From Trichormus sp. M33_DOE_039 (GTDB lineage Bacteria; Cyanobacteriota; Cyanobacteriia; Cyanobacteriales; Nostocaceae): DNA of 34,050 nucleotides. Shown here one piece after another: positions 16,461 through 25,647 of the stretch (position 1 is the first letter of the stretch; every line of letters starts with the position of its first letter). The stretch lies in assembly GCA_015296085.1 (NCBI GenBank), contig DVDT01000029.1:1-34050 (forward strand), in the 5' to 3' direction. Below the pieces are notes generated by a model. That model had not been told where the DNA came from, searched no databases, and was given only the letters and a program-made list of their open reading frames with translations. The translations under genes were made by a program, and so were the position numbers.

Positions 16461-17297
16461 ATGCAAATAGTCAATAAAAATACTCAACCCAAAAAACCCC
16501 CCACCCCCAAACTAGACAACTTCCTAGTAGTTGAAGGTGTCAGCAAAATTTACCCAACACCCGAAGGCCCTTACACAGTACTAGATGGAATCGACCTCAA
16601 AGTCCGCGAAGGCGAATTCGTCTGCTTAATCGGTCACTCAGGCTGCGGTAAATCCACCTTACTCAACATGATTTCCGGGTTCAACACCCCCACCGATGGC
16701 GTAGTCCTCCTACAAGATCAACCCATCACCGAACCAGGCCCAGACCGGATGATGGTCTTTCAAAACTACTGCTTACTACCGTGGCTGAGTGTATTCGACA
16801 ACGTTTATTTGGCTGTAGATGCAGTATTTCCCCACAAACCCCAAGCCGAAAAACGCGCCATCGTCAGAGAACACCTAGCAATGGTGGGACTGATGGAAGC
16901 AGCCGATAAAAAACCCAGCCAAATTTCCGGCGGGATGAAACAAAGAGTTGCGATCGCCCGTGCTTTATCCATCCGTCCAAAAGTCTTGATTCTCGATGAA
17001 CCCTTCGGTGCATTAGACGCAATCACCAAAGAAGAATTACAAGAAGAACTACTGCAAATCTGGAGTGATCATCAAGTCACTGTCCTGATGATTACCCATG
17101 ACATCGATGAAGCCCTCTTCCTAGCAGACAGAGTTGTGATGATGACTAACGGGCCAGCAGCACAAATCGGCGAAATTCTCGATATTCCCTTTTCTCGTCC
17201 CCGCAACCGTCGTCGCATCATGGAAGACCCAGAATACTACGACCTCCGCAACTACGCCCTAGATTTCTTATATCGCCGATTTGCTCATGATGAGTAA
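16461..17297 (+). CDS. nrtD: Nitrate/nitrite ABC transporter ATPase
   Basis: 278 residues, a stand-alone ABC ATPase with Walker A GHSGCGKST, signature ISGGMKQR and Walker B LILDEPFGALDA, closely resembling the first half of NrtC; the two are expected to form a heterodimer under NrtB. A Pro/Lys-rich N-terminal extension of about 22 residues precedes the domain. The spacer from nrtC carries the 'tctctgcgcctctgcgtg' repeat common in Nostoc-type spacers. Confidence 0.95.
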   Translation: MQIVNKNTQPKKPPTPKLDNFLVVEGVSKIYPTPEGPYTVLDGIDLKVREGEFVCLIGHSGCGKSTLLNMISGFNTPTDGVVLLQDQPITEPGPDRMMVFQNYCLLPWLSVFDNVYLAVDAVFPHKPQAEKRAIVREHLAMVGLMEAADKKPSQISGGMKQRVAIARALSIRPKVLILDEPFGALDAITKEELQEELLQIWSDHQVTVLMITHDIDEALFLADRVVMMTNGPAAQIGEILDIPFSRPRNRRRIMEDPEYYDLRNYALDFLYRRFAHDE

Positions 17298-17330
17298 GGA
17301 GTTATGGGTGCTGAGTTTTGCTCCCCTAAA

Positions 17331-17375
17331 CCCCTACACCCTTACACCCTTATACCCTTACACGCCTACACCCCC
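17331..17375. repeat. Octamer-like tandem repeat (TACACCCT)
   Basis: About five degenerate units of TACACCCT in the nrtD-NrtP spacer. It lies inside the open frame upstream of the transporter start, giving a repetitive Pro/Thr/Tyr peptide that argues against an earlier start. Confidence 0.75.
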
Positions 17376-17387
17376 AACATAATCGGA

Positions 17388-18890
17388 ATGCTGAAAGAAT
17401 TATTTTCTATCAGGGATCGTTATCGCATCTTACATCAGACTTGGTTTGCGTTCTTTCTCACCTTTGTCTGTTGGTTTAACTTTGCTCCCTTTGCTACTAC
17501 TATTGGTAAGCAGTTACAACTTGCACCAGAGCAAATTAAAACTTTGGGGATTTGTAACCTGGCTCTGACAATTCCAGCAAGACTAATTATTGGAATGTTG
17601 CTGGATCGATTTGGCCCTAGAAAAACTTACTCAATTCTATTAATATTTGCTGTCATTCCTTGTTTGGCGACGGCATTATCTCAAGACTTTAACCAACTGG
17701 TTATCAGTCGTTTATTAATGGGAATAGTTGGTTCTGGGTTTGTCGTTGGTATTCGCATGGTGGCGGAATGGTTTCCAGCCAAGGATATGGGAATTGCTCA
17801 AGGAATTTACGGTGGGTGGGGTAATTTTGGCGCATTTGGTGCAGAATTTGCTCTACCGATGATTGCTGTTTCTACAGGCTTTTTGGCTGGTGGTGCTTCT
17901 AATTGGCGATTGGCGATCGCACTCACTGGAATTATTGCTGCTATCTATGGCGTAATTTATTATCACAGCGTCCAAGACACACCCCCTGGCAAAATCTACA
18001 AACGACCTAAGAAAAACGGCGCGCTGGAAGTCACCAGTATTAAAAGTTTTTGGGCAATGATGCTCTCTAATTTCGGATTAATATTTGCCTTGGGTTTATT
18101 AGCTTGGCGTTTGGCTCAAAAAAATATTCACTTCATCACAATTAGCCAGATGTATTTAGTCTGGTTTTTATTAGTAGGATTGTTTGTTTATCAAACTTAT
18201 CAAGCCTATCAAGTTAACAAAGAATTACTCATTGGCAAGAAAACTTACTCCCCATCTCAACGCTATCAATTTCGTCAAGTTGCTCTACTGGAGTTTACCT
18301 ATGTCACTAATTTTGGTAGCGAACTAGCAGTAGTTTCGATGCTACCTGCATTCTTTGAAAAAACCTTTAGTTTAGAACACGTTGTAGCTGGCATGATTGC
18401 AGCTACATATCCTTTTCTGAACTTAATTTCTCGTCCTAGTGGTGGCTTAATTTCTGATAAATTTTGCTCACGTAAATGGACAATTACAATTATTAGTATT
18501 GGCATTGGAGCAACCTATTTAACAGCCCATTTTATTCATAGTAACTGGCCAATTCCTCTAGCGATCGCAGTCACTATGTTTGCTGCTTACTTTGCTCAAG
18601 CAGGCTGTGGTGCAACCTACGGTATTGTCCCCCTGATCAAAAAAGAAGTTACCGGACAGATTGCTGGCAATGTAGGAGCTTACGGTAATTTTGGCGGCGT
18701 GATTTATCTGACAATTTTTAGCCTTACTGATGCACCCACATTATTTACCACGATGGGTATAGCTGCTTTAATTTGTGCCTTTATGTGTGCCTTCTTCCTC
18801 AAAGAACCCCAAAACTCTTTTACTGATACTTCCACAAGTGAGTTACCAGATAATTCCGTGCAAAACTCTGCTGTCTTAGCTGAAGACTAA
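17388..18890 (+). CDS. nrtP: MFS nitrate/nitrite transporter (NrtP/NarK type)
   Basis: 500 residues from ATG at 17388. An upstream ATG at 17304 has AAGGAG only 2 nt away and would add 28 residues of tandem-repeat peptide, so it was not chosen. Twelve membrane segments are expected. The two nitrate signatures are GGWGNFGAFGAEFALPM and GNVGAYGNFGGVIYL, and the MFS loop motif is LLDRFGPRKTY after TM2. Such proteins import nitrate and nitrite driven by an ion gradient. It sits between nrtD and narB, so this operon encodes two uptake systems. A terminator-like hairpin follows its stop. Confidence 0.92.
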   Translation: MLKELFSIRDRYRILHQTWFAFFLTFVCWFNFAPFATTIGKQLQLAPEQIKTLGICNLALTIPARLIIGMLLDRFGPRKTYSILLIFAVIPCLATALSQDFNQLVISRLLMGIVGSGFVVGIRMVAEWFPAKDMGIAQGIYGGWGNFGAFGAEFALPMIAVSTGFLAGGASNWRLAIALTGIIAAIYGVIYYHSVQDTPPGKIYKRPKKNGALEVTSIKSFWAMMLSNFGLIFALGLLAWRLAQKNIHFITISQMYLVWFLLVGLFVYQTYQAYQVNKELLIGKKTYSPSQRYQFRQVALLEFTYVTNFGSELAVVSMLPAFFEKTFSLEHVVAGMIAATYPFLNLISRPSGGLISDKFCSRKWTITIISIGIGATYLTAHFIHSNWPIPLAIAVTMFAAYFAQAGCGATYGIVPLIKKEVTGQIAGNVGAYGNFGGVIYLTIFSLTDAPTLFTTMGIAALICAFMCAFFLKEPQNSFTDTSTSELPDNSVQNSAVLAED

Positions 18891-18896
18891 TAACCA

Positions 18897-18938
18897 TGAA
18901 GGGTGAAATATATTTCATCTTTTTAACTTTCATCCTTC
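18897..18938 (+). terminator. Terminator-like hairpin with an overlapping alternative stem
   Basis: GGTGAAA (18902-18908) pairs with TTTCATC (18913-18919), followed by T5: a weak intrinsic terminator between nrtP and narB. The same left arm, extended as GAAGGGTGAAA (from 18899), can instead pair with TTTCATCCTTC (18928-18938). The two folds exclude each other, as in an attenuator. Confidence 0.45.
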
Positions 18939-19006
18939 CTCCAATAAACTAATTTTTATTTTTAATCATCTCTGCGTCTTTGCGCTTTTGTGCAAAACAA
19001 AAAAAT

Positions 19007-21199
19007 ATGACCGAATTTACCAAAACTCTATGTCCTTACTGTGGTGTCGGCTGCGGCTTAGAAGTCTCCCCACCAGCACAACCAAATAAAGCTACTAATC
19101 GTGATAGCCAAGGGAATCCGATTTGGCGAGTACGTGGCGATAAAGCCCATCCATCTAGTCAGGGGATGGTTTGCGTTAAAGGTGCAACGATCGCCGAATC
19201 TTTAGATAAAAATAGACTACATTACCCAATGGTGCGCGACTCTTTAGATCAAGAGTTCCGCCGCGTCAGTTGGGATGAAGCTTTTGATATCATCACCCAA
19301 CGCATTCAAACTGTGCGCTTCACTCAAGGGCCAGAAGCTATCTGTATGTACGGTTCTGGCCAGTTCCAGACGGAGGACTACTATACCGCCCAAAAATTAA
19401 TGAAAGGTTGTTTGGGAACTAATAATTTTGATGCTAACTCCCGGTTATGTATGTCCAGTGCAGTGTCTGGGTACATTCAAAGTTTTGGCTCAGATGGGCC
19501 TCCCTGCTGTTATGAAGACTTGGAGTTAACTGACTGTGCATTTTTAATTGGAACAAATACCGCCGAATGTCATCCCATCGTTTTCAATCGGCTGGAGAAG
19601 TACCACAGAAAAAACCGTAAGGTGAAAATGATTGTGGTTGACCCCCGACACACACCCACAGCCGAAGCAGCCGACTTACATTTGGCAATTCGTCCTGGTA
19701 CAGATATCGACTTGTTAAATGGGATTGCCCATTTATTGATGCGTTGGCAGATGATAGATGTTAGCTTCATCGAAGACTGCACCAGCAACTTTTCCGCCTA
19801 TGCAGAAGTGATTCGTCACTATGCGCCGGAGGTAGTAGCCCGCCAATGTGGAATTAGTGTTGCTGATTTAGAAACCGCCGCCCGTTATTGGGGTCAATCG
19901 CAGCGTGTGTTGTCGTTGTGGTCGATGGGGATAAACCAATCAAGTGAAGGGACAGCAAAAGTTAGAACTATTATCAATCTCCACTTGATGACTGCACAAA
20001 TTGGTAAACCAGGGGCGGGGCCTTTTTCCCTGACTGGTCAACCCAATGCTATGGGAGGAAGAGAAGCTGGCGGTTTAGCCCATTTATTACCCGGTTATCG
20101 CTTGGTCAAAAATCCCCAACATCGGGCTGAGGTAGAAGAATTTTGGGGATTACAGCCTGGACAGATTTCACCTCATCCTGGTTTGACAGCCTGGGATATG
20201 ATTACAGGTTTAGAAGATGGGACTGTGGGGTTGTTGTGGATTGCAGCTACTAACCCAGCTGTAAGTATGCCAGATTTAGAACGGACAAAGAAAGCCTTAT
20301 TGCGATCGCCTTTCACAATTTACCAAGACGCATATTACCCCACAGAAACCTCAGCTTTTGCCCATGTCCTTTTACCGGCGGCGCAGTGGAGTGAGAAAAC
20401 TGGCGTAATGACCAATTCCGAACGCCGAGTCACTTTGTGTCAAGCATTCCGCCAACCACCACGGGAAGCTAAAGCTGATTGGGAAATATTTGCGGAAGTA
20501 GGGCGGCGTTTAGGCTTTGGGGATAAGTTCGCCTTTAATAATTCTGCGGAAGTTTACGCCGAATTTGTCCAACTTACCAAGAGTCGTACCTGCGATATGA
20601 CAGGTATTAGTCATGAACAGTTGCAGGTAGAAGGGGCGACGCAATGGCCTCATCCTCAAGAGAAGAGTGGGGAGAAAACCAAACCTGCTAAAAGACTTTA
20701 TACTGACTTACATTTTCCTACTCCTGATGGGCGAGCTAAATTTGGGGCTTATTATTCTAAAGGTTTGGCAGAACCTCCCGACCCGGATTATCCTTTTGTA
20801 TTAACGACTGGGCGACTGTACGGACATTGGCACACTCAAACCCGCACCGGACGGATTGAAAAAATTCGCTCTATGCACCCAGAACCATTTATAGAAATTC
20901 ATCCCCGTGATGCAGCGCAGTTGGAAATTATTGACAATCAAATAGTAGAAGTGCGATCGCGTCGGGGTCAAGCTCAGTTTAAAGCCAAAGTCACCAAGGC
21001 GATCGCGCCTGGTGCAGTTTTTGTCCCTATGCACTGGGGTTCACTCTGGGCTGACAACGCCGAAGCCAACGCCCTCACCCATCCCGAATCCTGTCCAGAT
21101 TCACTCCAACCAGAATTAAAAGCCTGTGCTGTACAACTAATACCTATCTCTTTAAAAACCACAGCTAAAACTGCTCAACTCCAGTCCACACAATGGTAA
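19007..21199 (+). CDS. narB: Ferredoxin-nitrate reductase
   Basis: 730 residues from ATG at 19007 ([20 protein letters not shown]); the frame is open 9 codons upstream through repeat sequence. Cytoplasmic molybdenum enzyme that reduces nitrate to nitrite with electrons from ferredoxin. N-terminal [4Fe-4S] cysteines are C9, C12, C16 and C56 (GMVCVKG). The Mo-coordinating Cys is C148 (SRLCMSSA), and bis-MGD binding regions follow. The molydopterin dinucleotide C-terminal domain starts near residue 590 ([15 protein letters not shown]). It lacks FAD/NADH domains, as expected for the cyanobacterial type. Confidence 0.97.
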   Translation: MTEFTKTLCPYCGVGCGLEVSPPAQPNKATNRDSQGNPIWRVRGDKAHPSSQGMVCVKGATIAESLDKNRLHYPMVRDSLDQEFRRVSWDEAFDIITQRIQTVRFTQGPEAICMYGSGQFQTEDYYTAQKLMKGCLGTNNFDANSRLCMSSAVSGYIQSFGSDGPPCCYEDLELTDCAFLIGTNTAECHPIVFNRLEKYHRKNRKVKMIVVDPRHTPTAEAADLHLAIRPGTDIDLLNGIAHLLMRWQMIDVSFIEDCTSNFSAYAEVIRHYAPEVVARQCGISVADLETAARYWGQSQRVLSLWSMGINQSSEGTAKVRTIINLHLMTAQIGKPGAGPFSLTGQPNAMGGREAGGLAHLLPGYRLVKNPQHRAEVEEFWGLQPGQISPHPGLTAWDMITGLEDGTVGLLWIAATNPAVSMPDLERTKKALLRSPFTIYQDAYYPTETSAFAHVLLPAAQWSEKTGVMTNSERRVTLCQAFRQPPREAKADWEIFAEVGRRLGFGDKFAFNNSAEVYAEFVQLTKSRTCDMTGISHEQLQVEGATQWPHPQEKSGEKTKPAKRLYTDLHFPTPDGRAKFGAYYSKGLAEPPDPDYPFVLTTGRLYGHWHTQTRTGRIEKIRSMHPEPFIEIHPRDAAQLEIIDNQIVEVRSRRGQAQFKAKVTKAIAPGAVFVPMHWGSLWADNAEANALTHPESCPDSLQPELKACAVQLIPISLKTTAKTAQLQSTQW

Positions 21200-21322
21200 G
21201 CTCCTGGGTAGTAATTTTATTCCTAGGTAATAGTCAATAGTTACCATTATTACTTTTGATGTACTAAGATTGACTATTACCAAGATAAGATAATTCTCAT
21301 ATGCCAATAAGATATCACTGAT

Positions 21323-21360
21323 AAATCCTCTAGAGTTATCTACAGGATTTTTATTTTATT
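21323..21360 (+). terminator. Intrinsic terminator after narB
   Basis: AAATCCT (21323-21329) pairs with AGGATTT (21344-21350), loop 14 nt with possible inner pairs, followed by TTATTTTATT. It lies 124 nt after narB and 50 nt before the PsiE gene, so psiE may be only partly co-transcribed with the operon. Confidence 0.6.
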
Positions 21361-21399
21361 TCGGCAATTCTTTAGCTTGCATGAAAGTGGGTGTAATCA

Positions 21400-21858
21400 A
21401 TGAGAAAGTTCATCAAAAAATTTTTAGGATTTACTAGTGATGAAAGTTTCATGCACGTAATTGAAAATGTAGAAGTAATAGTTTCCAAAGTTTTATCTCT
21501 GTTCATGGTAATAGTAATTTTTGTCGCAATTGCAGATTTAGCGATTTTTATTGTTAAAGAAGTTTTTACTGTTCCCTACGGCAAAATTAGTACCACACTA
21601 TTTAAAGTATTTGGCCTATTTTTAAATATTTTAATTGCTTTAGAAATATTAGAAAATATCACGGCTTATCTAAAAAAACATGTTTTTCAGGTAGAATTAG
21701 TAATTGTTACTTCATTAATAGCAGTAGCCAGAAAAATTATTATCCTTGACTTAGAGAAAGTCGGAGGTATTGATATTATAGGCTTAGGAACTGCTGTTTT
21801 GGCTCTATCAATTAGCTACTTAATAATTCGCTCTAGTAATTCGAGAGATAGACATTAA
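21400..21858 (+). CDS. PsiE-family membrane protein
   Basis: 152 residues, with four predicted membrane helices (about 28-52, 62-88, 100-118, 124-146). The pattern of the second half, LFKVFGLFLNILIALEILENITAYLKKHVFQVELVIVTSLIAVARKIIILD, is that of the PsiE family (PF06146), named after a phosphate-starvation-inducible E. coli gene of unknown function. The N-terminus is basic and cytoplasmic. It sits between narB and narM; in Anabaena a small gene of unknown function downstream of narB can be co-transcribed with the nirA operon, and this may be its counterpart (inference). No link to nitrate is shown by the sequence itself. Confidence 0.75.
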   Translation: MRKFIKKFLGFTSDESFMHVIENVEVIVSKVLSLFMVIVIFVAIADLAIFIVKEVFTVPYGKISTTLFKVFGLFLNILIALEILENITAYLKKHVFQVELVIVTSLIAVARKIIILDLEKVGGIDIIGLGTAVLALSISYLIIRSSNSRDRH

Positions 21859-21963
21859 AAATAATGTTCTGCGCTAGCTTCTGTGTTCCTTGTCCTTGAA
21901 AAATAAAATATTTACAGACTTGTTTTTATAAATAGAATCCTAATAATTTTGATAATGCAAAAT

Positions 21964-22431
21964 ATGACAAACTTCTTTGAATTTGAAGCTGATTTTGTTG
22001 ATTCTCTACGTTGTATACCTATGCAGGTACGCTATAACCTCGATACCTGCGGTATTAAACTAAAGTTATCCGATTGGAATCACATGACTCAAGCTGAACG
22101 CGAAGCTTTAGTTGCCTTACCTTGCACCACAGAAACCGAAATTCAAGCTTATCAAGAATATCTCCAGCAGTTGATTTTAGCGCGCACGAATACACCAGTA
22201 TCCACATTACCAATCGAACCTTATCCCGCGTGGTTAGATGGTAACAATCTGCCAACTAATCTTCAAGAGAAAGCCCAAGAAATAGGTATTACTATTACCC
22301 TGTCACAGTGGGCAAATTTAACTCCATTACAACGCTTTGCTTTAATTAAACTGAGTCGTCCTGGACATGAAAACAAAAATTTTTCCCGGGCGATCGCAGA
22401 ATTTAATTTAGTCAATAGTGAGGATATATAA
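21964..22431 (+). CDS. narM: Nitrate reductase maturation protein NarM
   Basis: 155 residues from ATG at 21964; an ATG three codons upstream (21955) is equally possible and no clear Shine-Dalgarno decides. The sequence (MTNFFEFEADFVDSLRCIPM ... KLKLSDWNHMTQAEREALVALPC) is the nitrate-reductase-associated family (PF09655). It has two similar halves, each with a '(I/L)xLxxWxxxTxxxRxAL' motif (around residues 34-50 and 113-131), suggesting an internal duplication. In Anabaena NarM is needed for active NarB and interacts with it. It follows narB and psiE on the same strand. Confidence 0.9.
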   Translation: MTNFFEFEADFVDSLRCIPMQVRYNLDTCGIKLKLSDWNHMTQAEREALVALPCTTETEIQAYQEYLQQLILARTNTPVSTLPIEPYPAWLDGNNLPTNLQEKAQEIGITITLSQWANLTPLQRFALIKLSRPGHENKNFSRAIAEFNLVNSEDI

Positions 22432-22558
22432 AAATTGCTGCTGTGTAAAAATTAGCAAATTAAATAAGTCTAAGGCATTTTTGTCGAATAATATTTACTT
22501 GAACTCAAGATGAATTAAATACTGAGATTTCACAAGTTAAGCGAGGATATCAATATAT

Positions 22559-23158
22559 ATGGCTGCGAAGAAAATTTTGATGCTGGTGGGTGACTATGTA
22601 GAAGACTACGAAGTCATGATTCCCTTCCAGGCTTTGCAAATGGTAGGACATACCGTTCACGCAGTTTGTCCAGACAAGCCAGCTGGCGATAAAGTACGAA
22701 CGGCAGTACATGATTTTGAGGGAGATCAAACTTACAGCGAAAAACCTGGACACAACTTTACCCTCAATGCCACCTTTGCGGATATCAAAGCCGAAGACTA
22801 CGATGCTTTAGTTATCCCTGGTGGACGCGCACCAGAATATATTCGTTTAAACCAAAGAGTCTTAGAAATCACCCGCCACTTTGCCCAAAGTAATAAACCA
22901 ATCGCTGCTATTTGTCACGGCTTACAATTATTAGCTGCAGCTGATGTTCTGCGCGGTAAAAACTGCACAGCCTACCCAGCCTGTGGCCCCGATGTGCAGA
23001 GTGCTGGCGGTAACTATGTACAAATTCCCGTAGACGAAGCCATAGTTGATGGTAACTTAGTCACTGCACCAGCGTGGCCTGCTCATCCCCGTTGGCTAGC
23101 AGAGTTTCTTAAAGTTTTGGGTACTAAAATTGAGCATCCAGAAGTAGCAAAAGTCTAA
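22559..23158 (+). CDS. DJ-1/PfpI family glutamine amidotransferase-like protein
   Basis: 199 residues. Flavodoxin-like fold with the nucleophile elbow AAICHG (Cys119, His120) and a conserved acidic residue early in the chain (GDYVEDYE, Glu15). [12 protein letters not shown] (86-96) is the typical oxyanion-side motif. Length and motif spacing fit the PfpI/YhbO class, linked to peptidase, chaperone or glyoxal-detoxifying (deglycase) activity; the exact reaction is not settled for this protein. It has its own 127-bp upstream region and a GTTGGGT/ACCCAAC hairpin (23197-23226) downstream. Confidence 0.92.
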   Translation: MAAKKILMLVGDYVEDYEVMIPFQALQMVGHTVHAVCPDKPAGDKVRTAVHDFEGDQTYSEKPGHNFTLNATFADIKAEDYDALVIPGGRAPEYIRLNQRVLEITRHFAQSNKPIAAICHGLQLLAAADVLRGKNCTAYPACGPDVQSAGGNYVQIPVDEAIVDGNLVTAPAWPAHPRWLAEFLKVLGTKIEHPEVAKV

Positions 23159-23820
23159 TTAACATTAACTATCCTCTGAGAAAAATAGAGATGTAGGTTG
23201 GGTAGAGGCGCAAACCTTAACCCAACATCAAGTAATATTAAATGTAGGGAATAATTAAATATATACAAAAGTTTAATTATTAATTTTATGCTAGCAATTA
23301 AGAGATTTTTATAATTAAAGTATTTCCTTTTTTCTAGATAGTACTATGTTGGCTTAAACTAATTTCTACCCAACTTACAAGAGCAGGCGATCGCACTCAG
23401 AATTAATAACTCCGTTTTCGCTTTGCGACCTTCTAGATTAAAAAATCAAATCAAACGTTAACTCTTGCTTCTCTTTCCTACTCCCTGCCTCATCCCGACT
23501 GTTGCTAATAATACTATAAATTAGTTCATATCTGTACATATTATAAATATCAGGTTTGTCAAAATCCATAGGACAGATAATCTCATGGGGACATCTTATC
23601 AACAATGTACAAAAGATACTTTTTACAGTAAAAATCCTTGCCACAATTAAATGAAATCATTGATGGAAAGAATTTTAAATTTTGAGTGAGCTAATTTTGA
23701 ATTTATTCGCATAGAGTAAAGCTATAGTGTACTTAGCAATGCTGCTTTTCGTGTGGCTGAGGTTAAGTCCTACTGCCAAGGTATTTTGTGGATTAGTTTG
23801 GAAAGACACTCTCTAACTCG
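23159..23820. other. Intergenic region with a dispersed hairpin repeat
   Basis: Holds the GTTGGGT / ACCCAAC hairpin (23197-23226, 16-nt loop) within the 'atgtaggttgggt...aacccaacatc' sequence that is common in these genomes, and a HIP1-like site near 23388. A 68-codon minus-strand frame (23438-23644) is not credible. The last ~100 bp before the FHA-PrsW gene show no clear promoter. Confidence 0.5.
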
Positions 23821-25161
23821 ATGACAGGCAAAAACGCAAGACATCATGCTTTTCTGCGGCTAGTGTCTGGTAATGGTGAAGCATTTGGGACAGAATCTCG
23901 CTACTCCCTTACCAGTAAAGAAGCAGTAATTGGACGAGACCCCAGCTGCCAAGTTGTCTTGGATGCCATGATGTACCGGATGGTATCTCGTCGCCACGCT
24001 GTGGTACGTCCCGTTGCTTCCGCAGAAAATAGCAAATTTAGCTGGGTACTTTGTGATTTGAACAGTGCTAATGGCACTTACTTAAACGGACAACGCTTAT
24101 ATGGGTGTCAAGAACTGCACGCAGGCGATCGCATAGCCTTGGGTGCAGATGGGCCACAATTCCTATTTGAGTATGCAGTTGCACCTCAACCCACGGTAAT
24201 TACTAACCAAGTTGCACCGCTACCATCAGCTAAAAATCCTACTCAATCTAAGCCTGATGCTGTCAGCTTCACCCAACTGTTTCCGATTATTTCCACTGGT
24301 AAAGATTTAACTCGCAAGGCTTATCTGATACCGGGAATTCTCACGGTGATATTTGTGGTGTTGATGTTTGCTACCGTAGGTCAACCACAAGCTAATCAGG
24401 TAATTGTTGCCACTTACATAGCACTGGCTGCTTACTATTTTGTTTACCAGCTATGTGGTAAACCCAAACCTTGGTGGATGCTTGTAGGTGCAGCTTTGTC
24501 TACAGTCATCATCCTGCTCAGTCCCGTATTAAATTTATTTATTTTCATCTTTCGCGACCTGCTTCCTGGTAACGTACCCCCGATTGATCAGCCCATTAAT
24601 AGCTTGACGGAATTATTTGTGCGGTACTTTTTTGGTGCTGGGTTAATGGAGGAATTACTGAAAGCTTTGCCGATCTTAGGTGCATATCTTACAGCCTTAG
24701 CACTCCCTGCTCCTTGGCGTGAAAAGATCGGAGTTTGGGAACCTTTGGATGGTATTCTTTTGGGAACTGCTTCTGCTGTCGGCTTTACTTTGGTGGAAAC
24801 TTTAGGTCAATATGTCCCAGCAGCGTCTGTCCAAGCAGGTTCGGAGGTTGGTTTACAAGTGCTGATTGCCAGAATTCTTGGTTTACCAGCTGGACACATG
24901 GCTTACAGTGGTTATTTGGGATATTTTATCGGGTTAGCGGCACTCAAGCCCCGCCATGCTAAACAAATTCTAGCTGTTGGTTATCTAAGCGCGGCTGCAC
25001 TTCATGCTTTGTGGAATACCGCCGGACACAGTAATAATTTGCTCTTAGTTGTTGTGGGTGTCTTGTCTTATGCTTTCTTAATGGCGGCTATTCTTAAAGC
25101 AAGAGCATTATCACCAACGCGATCGCAAAATTTTGCGACTCGTTTTCTAGGCCCTAAATAG
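23821..25161 (+). CDS. FHA domain fused to PrsW-type intramembrane protease
   Basis: 446 residues. An N-terminal FHA phosphothreonine-binding domain (about 10-120) has GRD (38-40), SRRH (56-59), NSANGT (81-86) and LNG (88-90). After a linker (125-165), about eight membrane helices follow. The membrane part carries EELLK (Glu277, Glu278, Lys281), the EExxK motif of PrsW, plus His359 (AGHMAYSGYLGYFIG) and His395 (HALWNTAG), as in PrsW/CPBP-type glutamic intramembrane peptidases. In Bacillus PrsW starts cleavage of the anti-sigma factor RsiW. The FHA domain would tether or gate the protease by a phosphorylated partner (inference). It faces the CHAT/PP2C operon tail to tail, 486 bp away. Confidence 0.88.
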   Translation: MTGKNARHHAFLRLVSGNGEAFGTESRYSLTSKEAVIGRDPSCQVVLDAMMYRMVSRRHAVVRPVASAENSKFSWVLCDLNSANGTYLNGQRLYGCQELHAGDRIALGADGPQFLFEYAVAPQPTVITNQVAPLPSAKNPTQSKPDAVSFTQLFPIISTGKDLTRKAYLIPGILTVIFVVLMFATVGQPQANQVIVATYIALAAYYFVYQLCGKPKPWWMLVGAALSTVIILLSPVLNLFIFIFRDLLPGNVPPIDQPINSLTELFVRYFFGAGLMEELLKALPILGAYLTALALPAPWREKIGVWEPLDGILLGTASAVGFTLVETLGQYVPAASVQAGSEVGLQVLIARILGLPAGHMAYSGYLGYFIGLAALKPRHAKQILAVGYLSAAALHALWNTAGHSNNLLLVVVGVLSYAFLMAAILKARALSPTRSQNFATRFLGPK

Positions 25162-25647
25162 AGCTAGAGTTTAGAAGCTGCGACCTAGAGTTAGTATTAG
25201 GGACTCATACCAATTTTGGATTTGAGATTTGGAATTACAAAGCTTAATTCATGGTCTATTCCAGAAGGTGGTAACAAGGCTATCATTTACCATAGTCTGT
25301 TTTCTGTCTCAGGATAGATGTAAGAATTTGACAATTTATTTATTGTTAGCCTACTGCGGCATATTTTTACGCAGAACCATTGATAAGTAATTAAAAGCTC
25401 CAACGAGTGCTGCTACAGATTAGTAAAGTATCCAATCAAAACTTAAAACTCGCCTTCTCTCTTCACTGTCATCTGTAACTTGAGACCTATAGCTTTTATT
25501 AGCCAGCCAAATTCTACCAATCTGGAGATTGAGATTGGAGACATAGGTGAAAATTGTTGATTCATTGTCTGTGAGTGCAGAACTCAGACTAATGCTGTTG
25601 ACTTGGAATGCTAGTAAAAAATTGACAAGAGACAATCAAGATATCAA
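25162..25647. other. Convergent intergenic region
   Basis: 486 bases between two genes facing each other. No strong terminator hairpin was found on either strand. A minus-strand 71-codon frame with a TTG start (25420-25635), just after the 213-residue gene, has protein-like composition but no recognisable motif and no ribosome site. Confidence 0.4.

Noticed and set aside
17304-17387. Upstream start for the MFS transporter
   Set aside because: Would add a tandem-repeat peptide not expected in the family, and its Shine-Dalgarno is only 2 nt from the ATG.
25420-25635. 71-codon minus-strand frame after the 213-residue gene
   Set aside because: TTG start, no ribosome site, no motif; protein-like composition alone is not enough.
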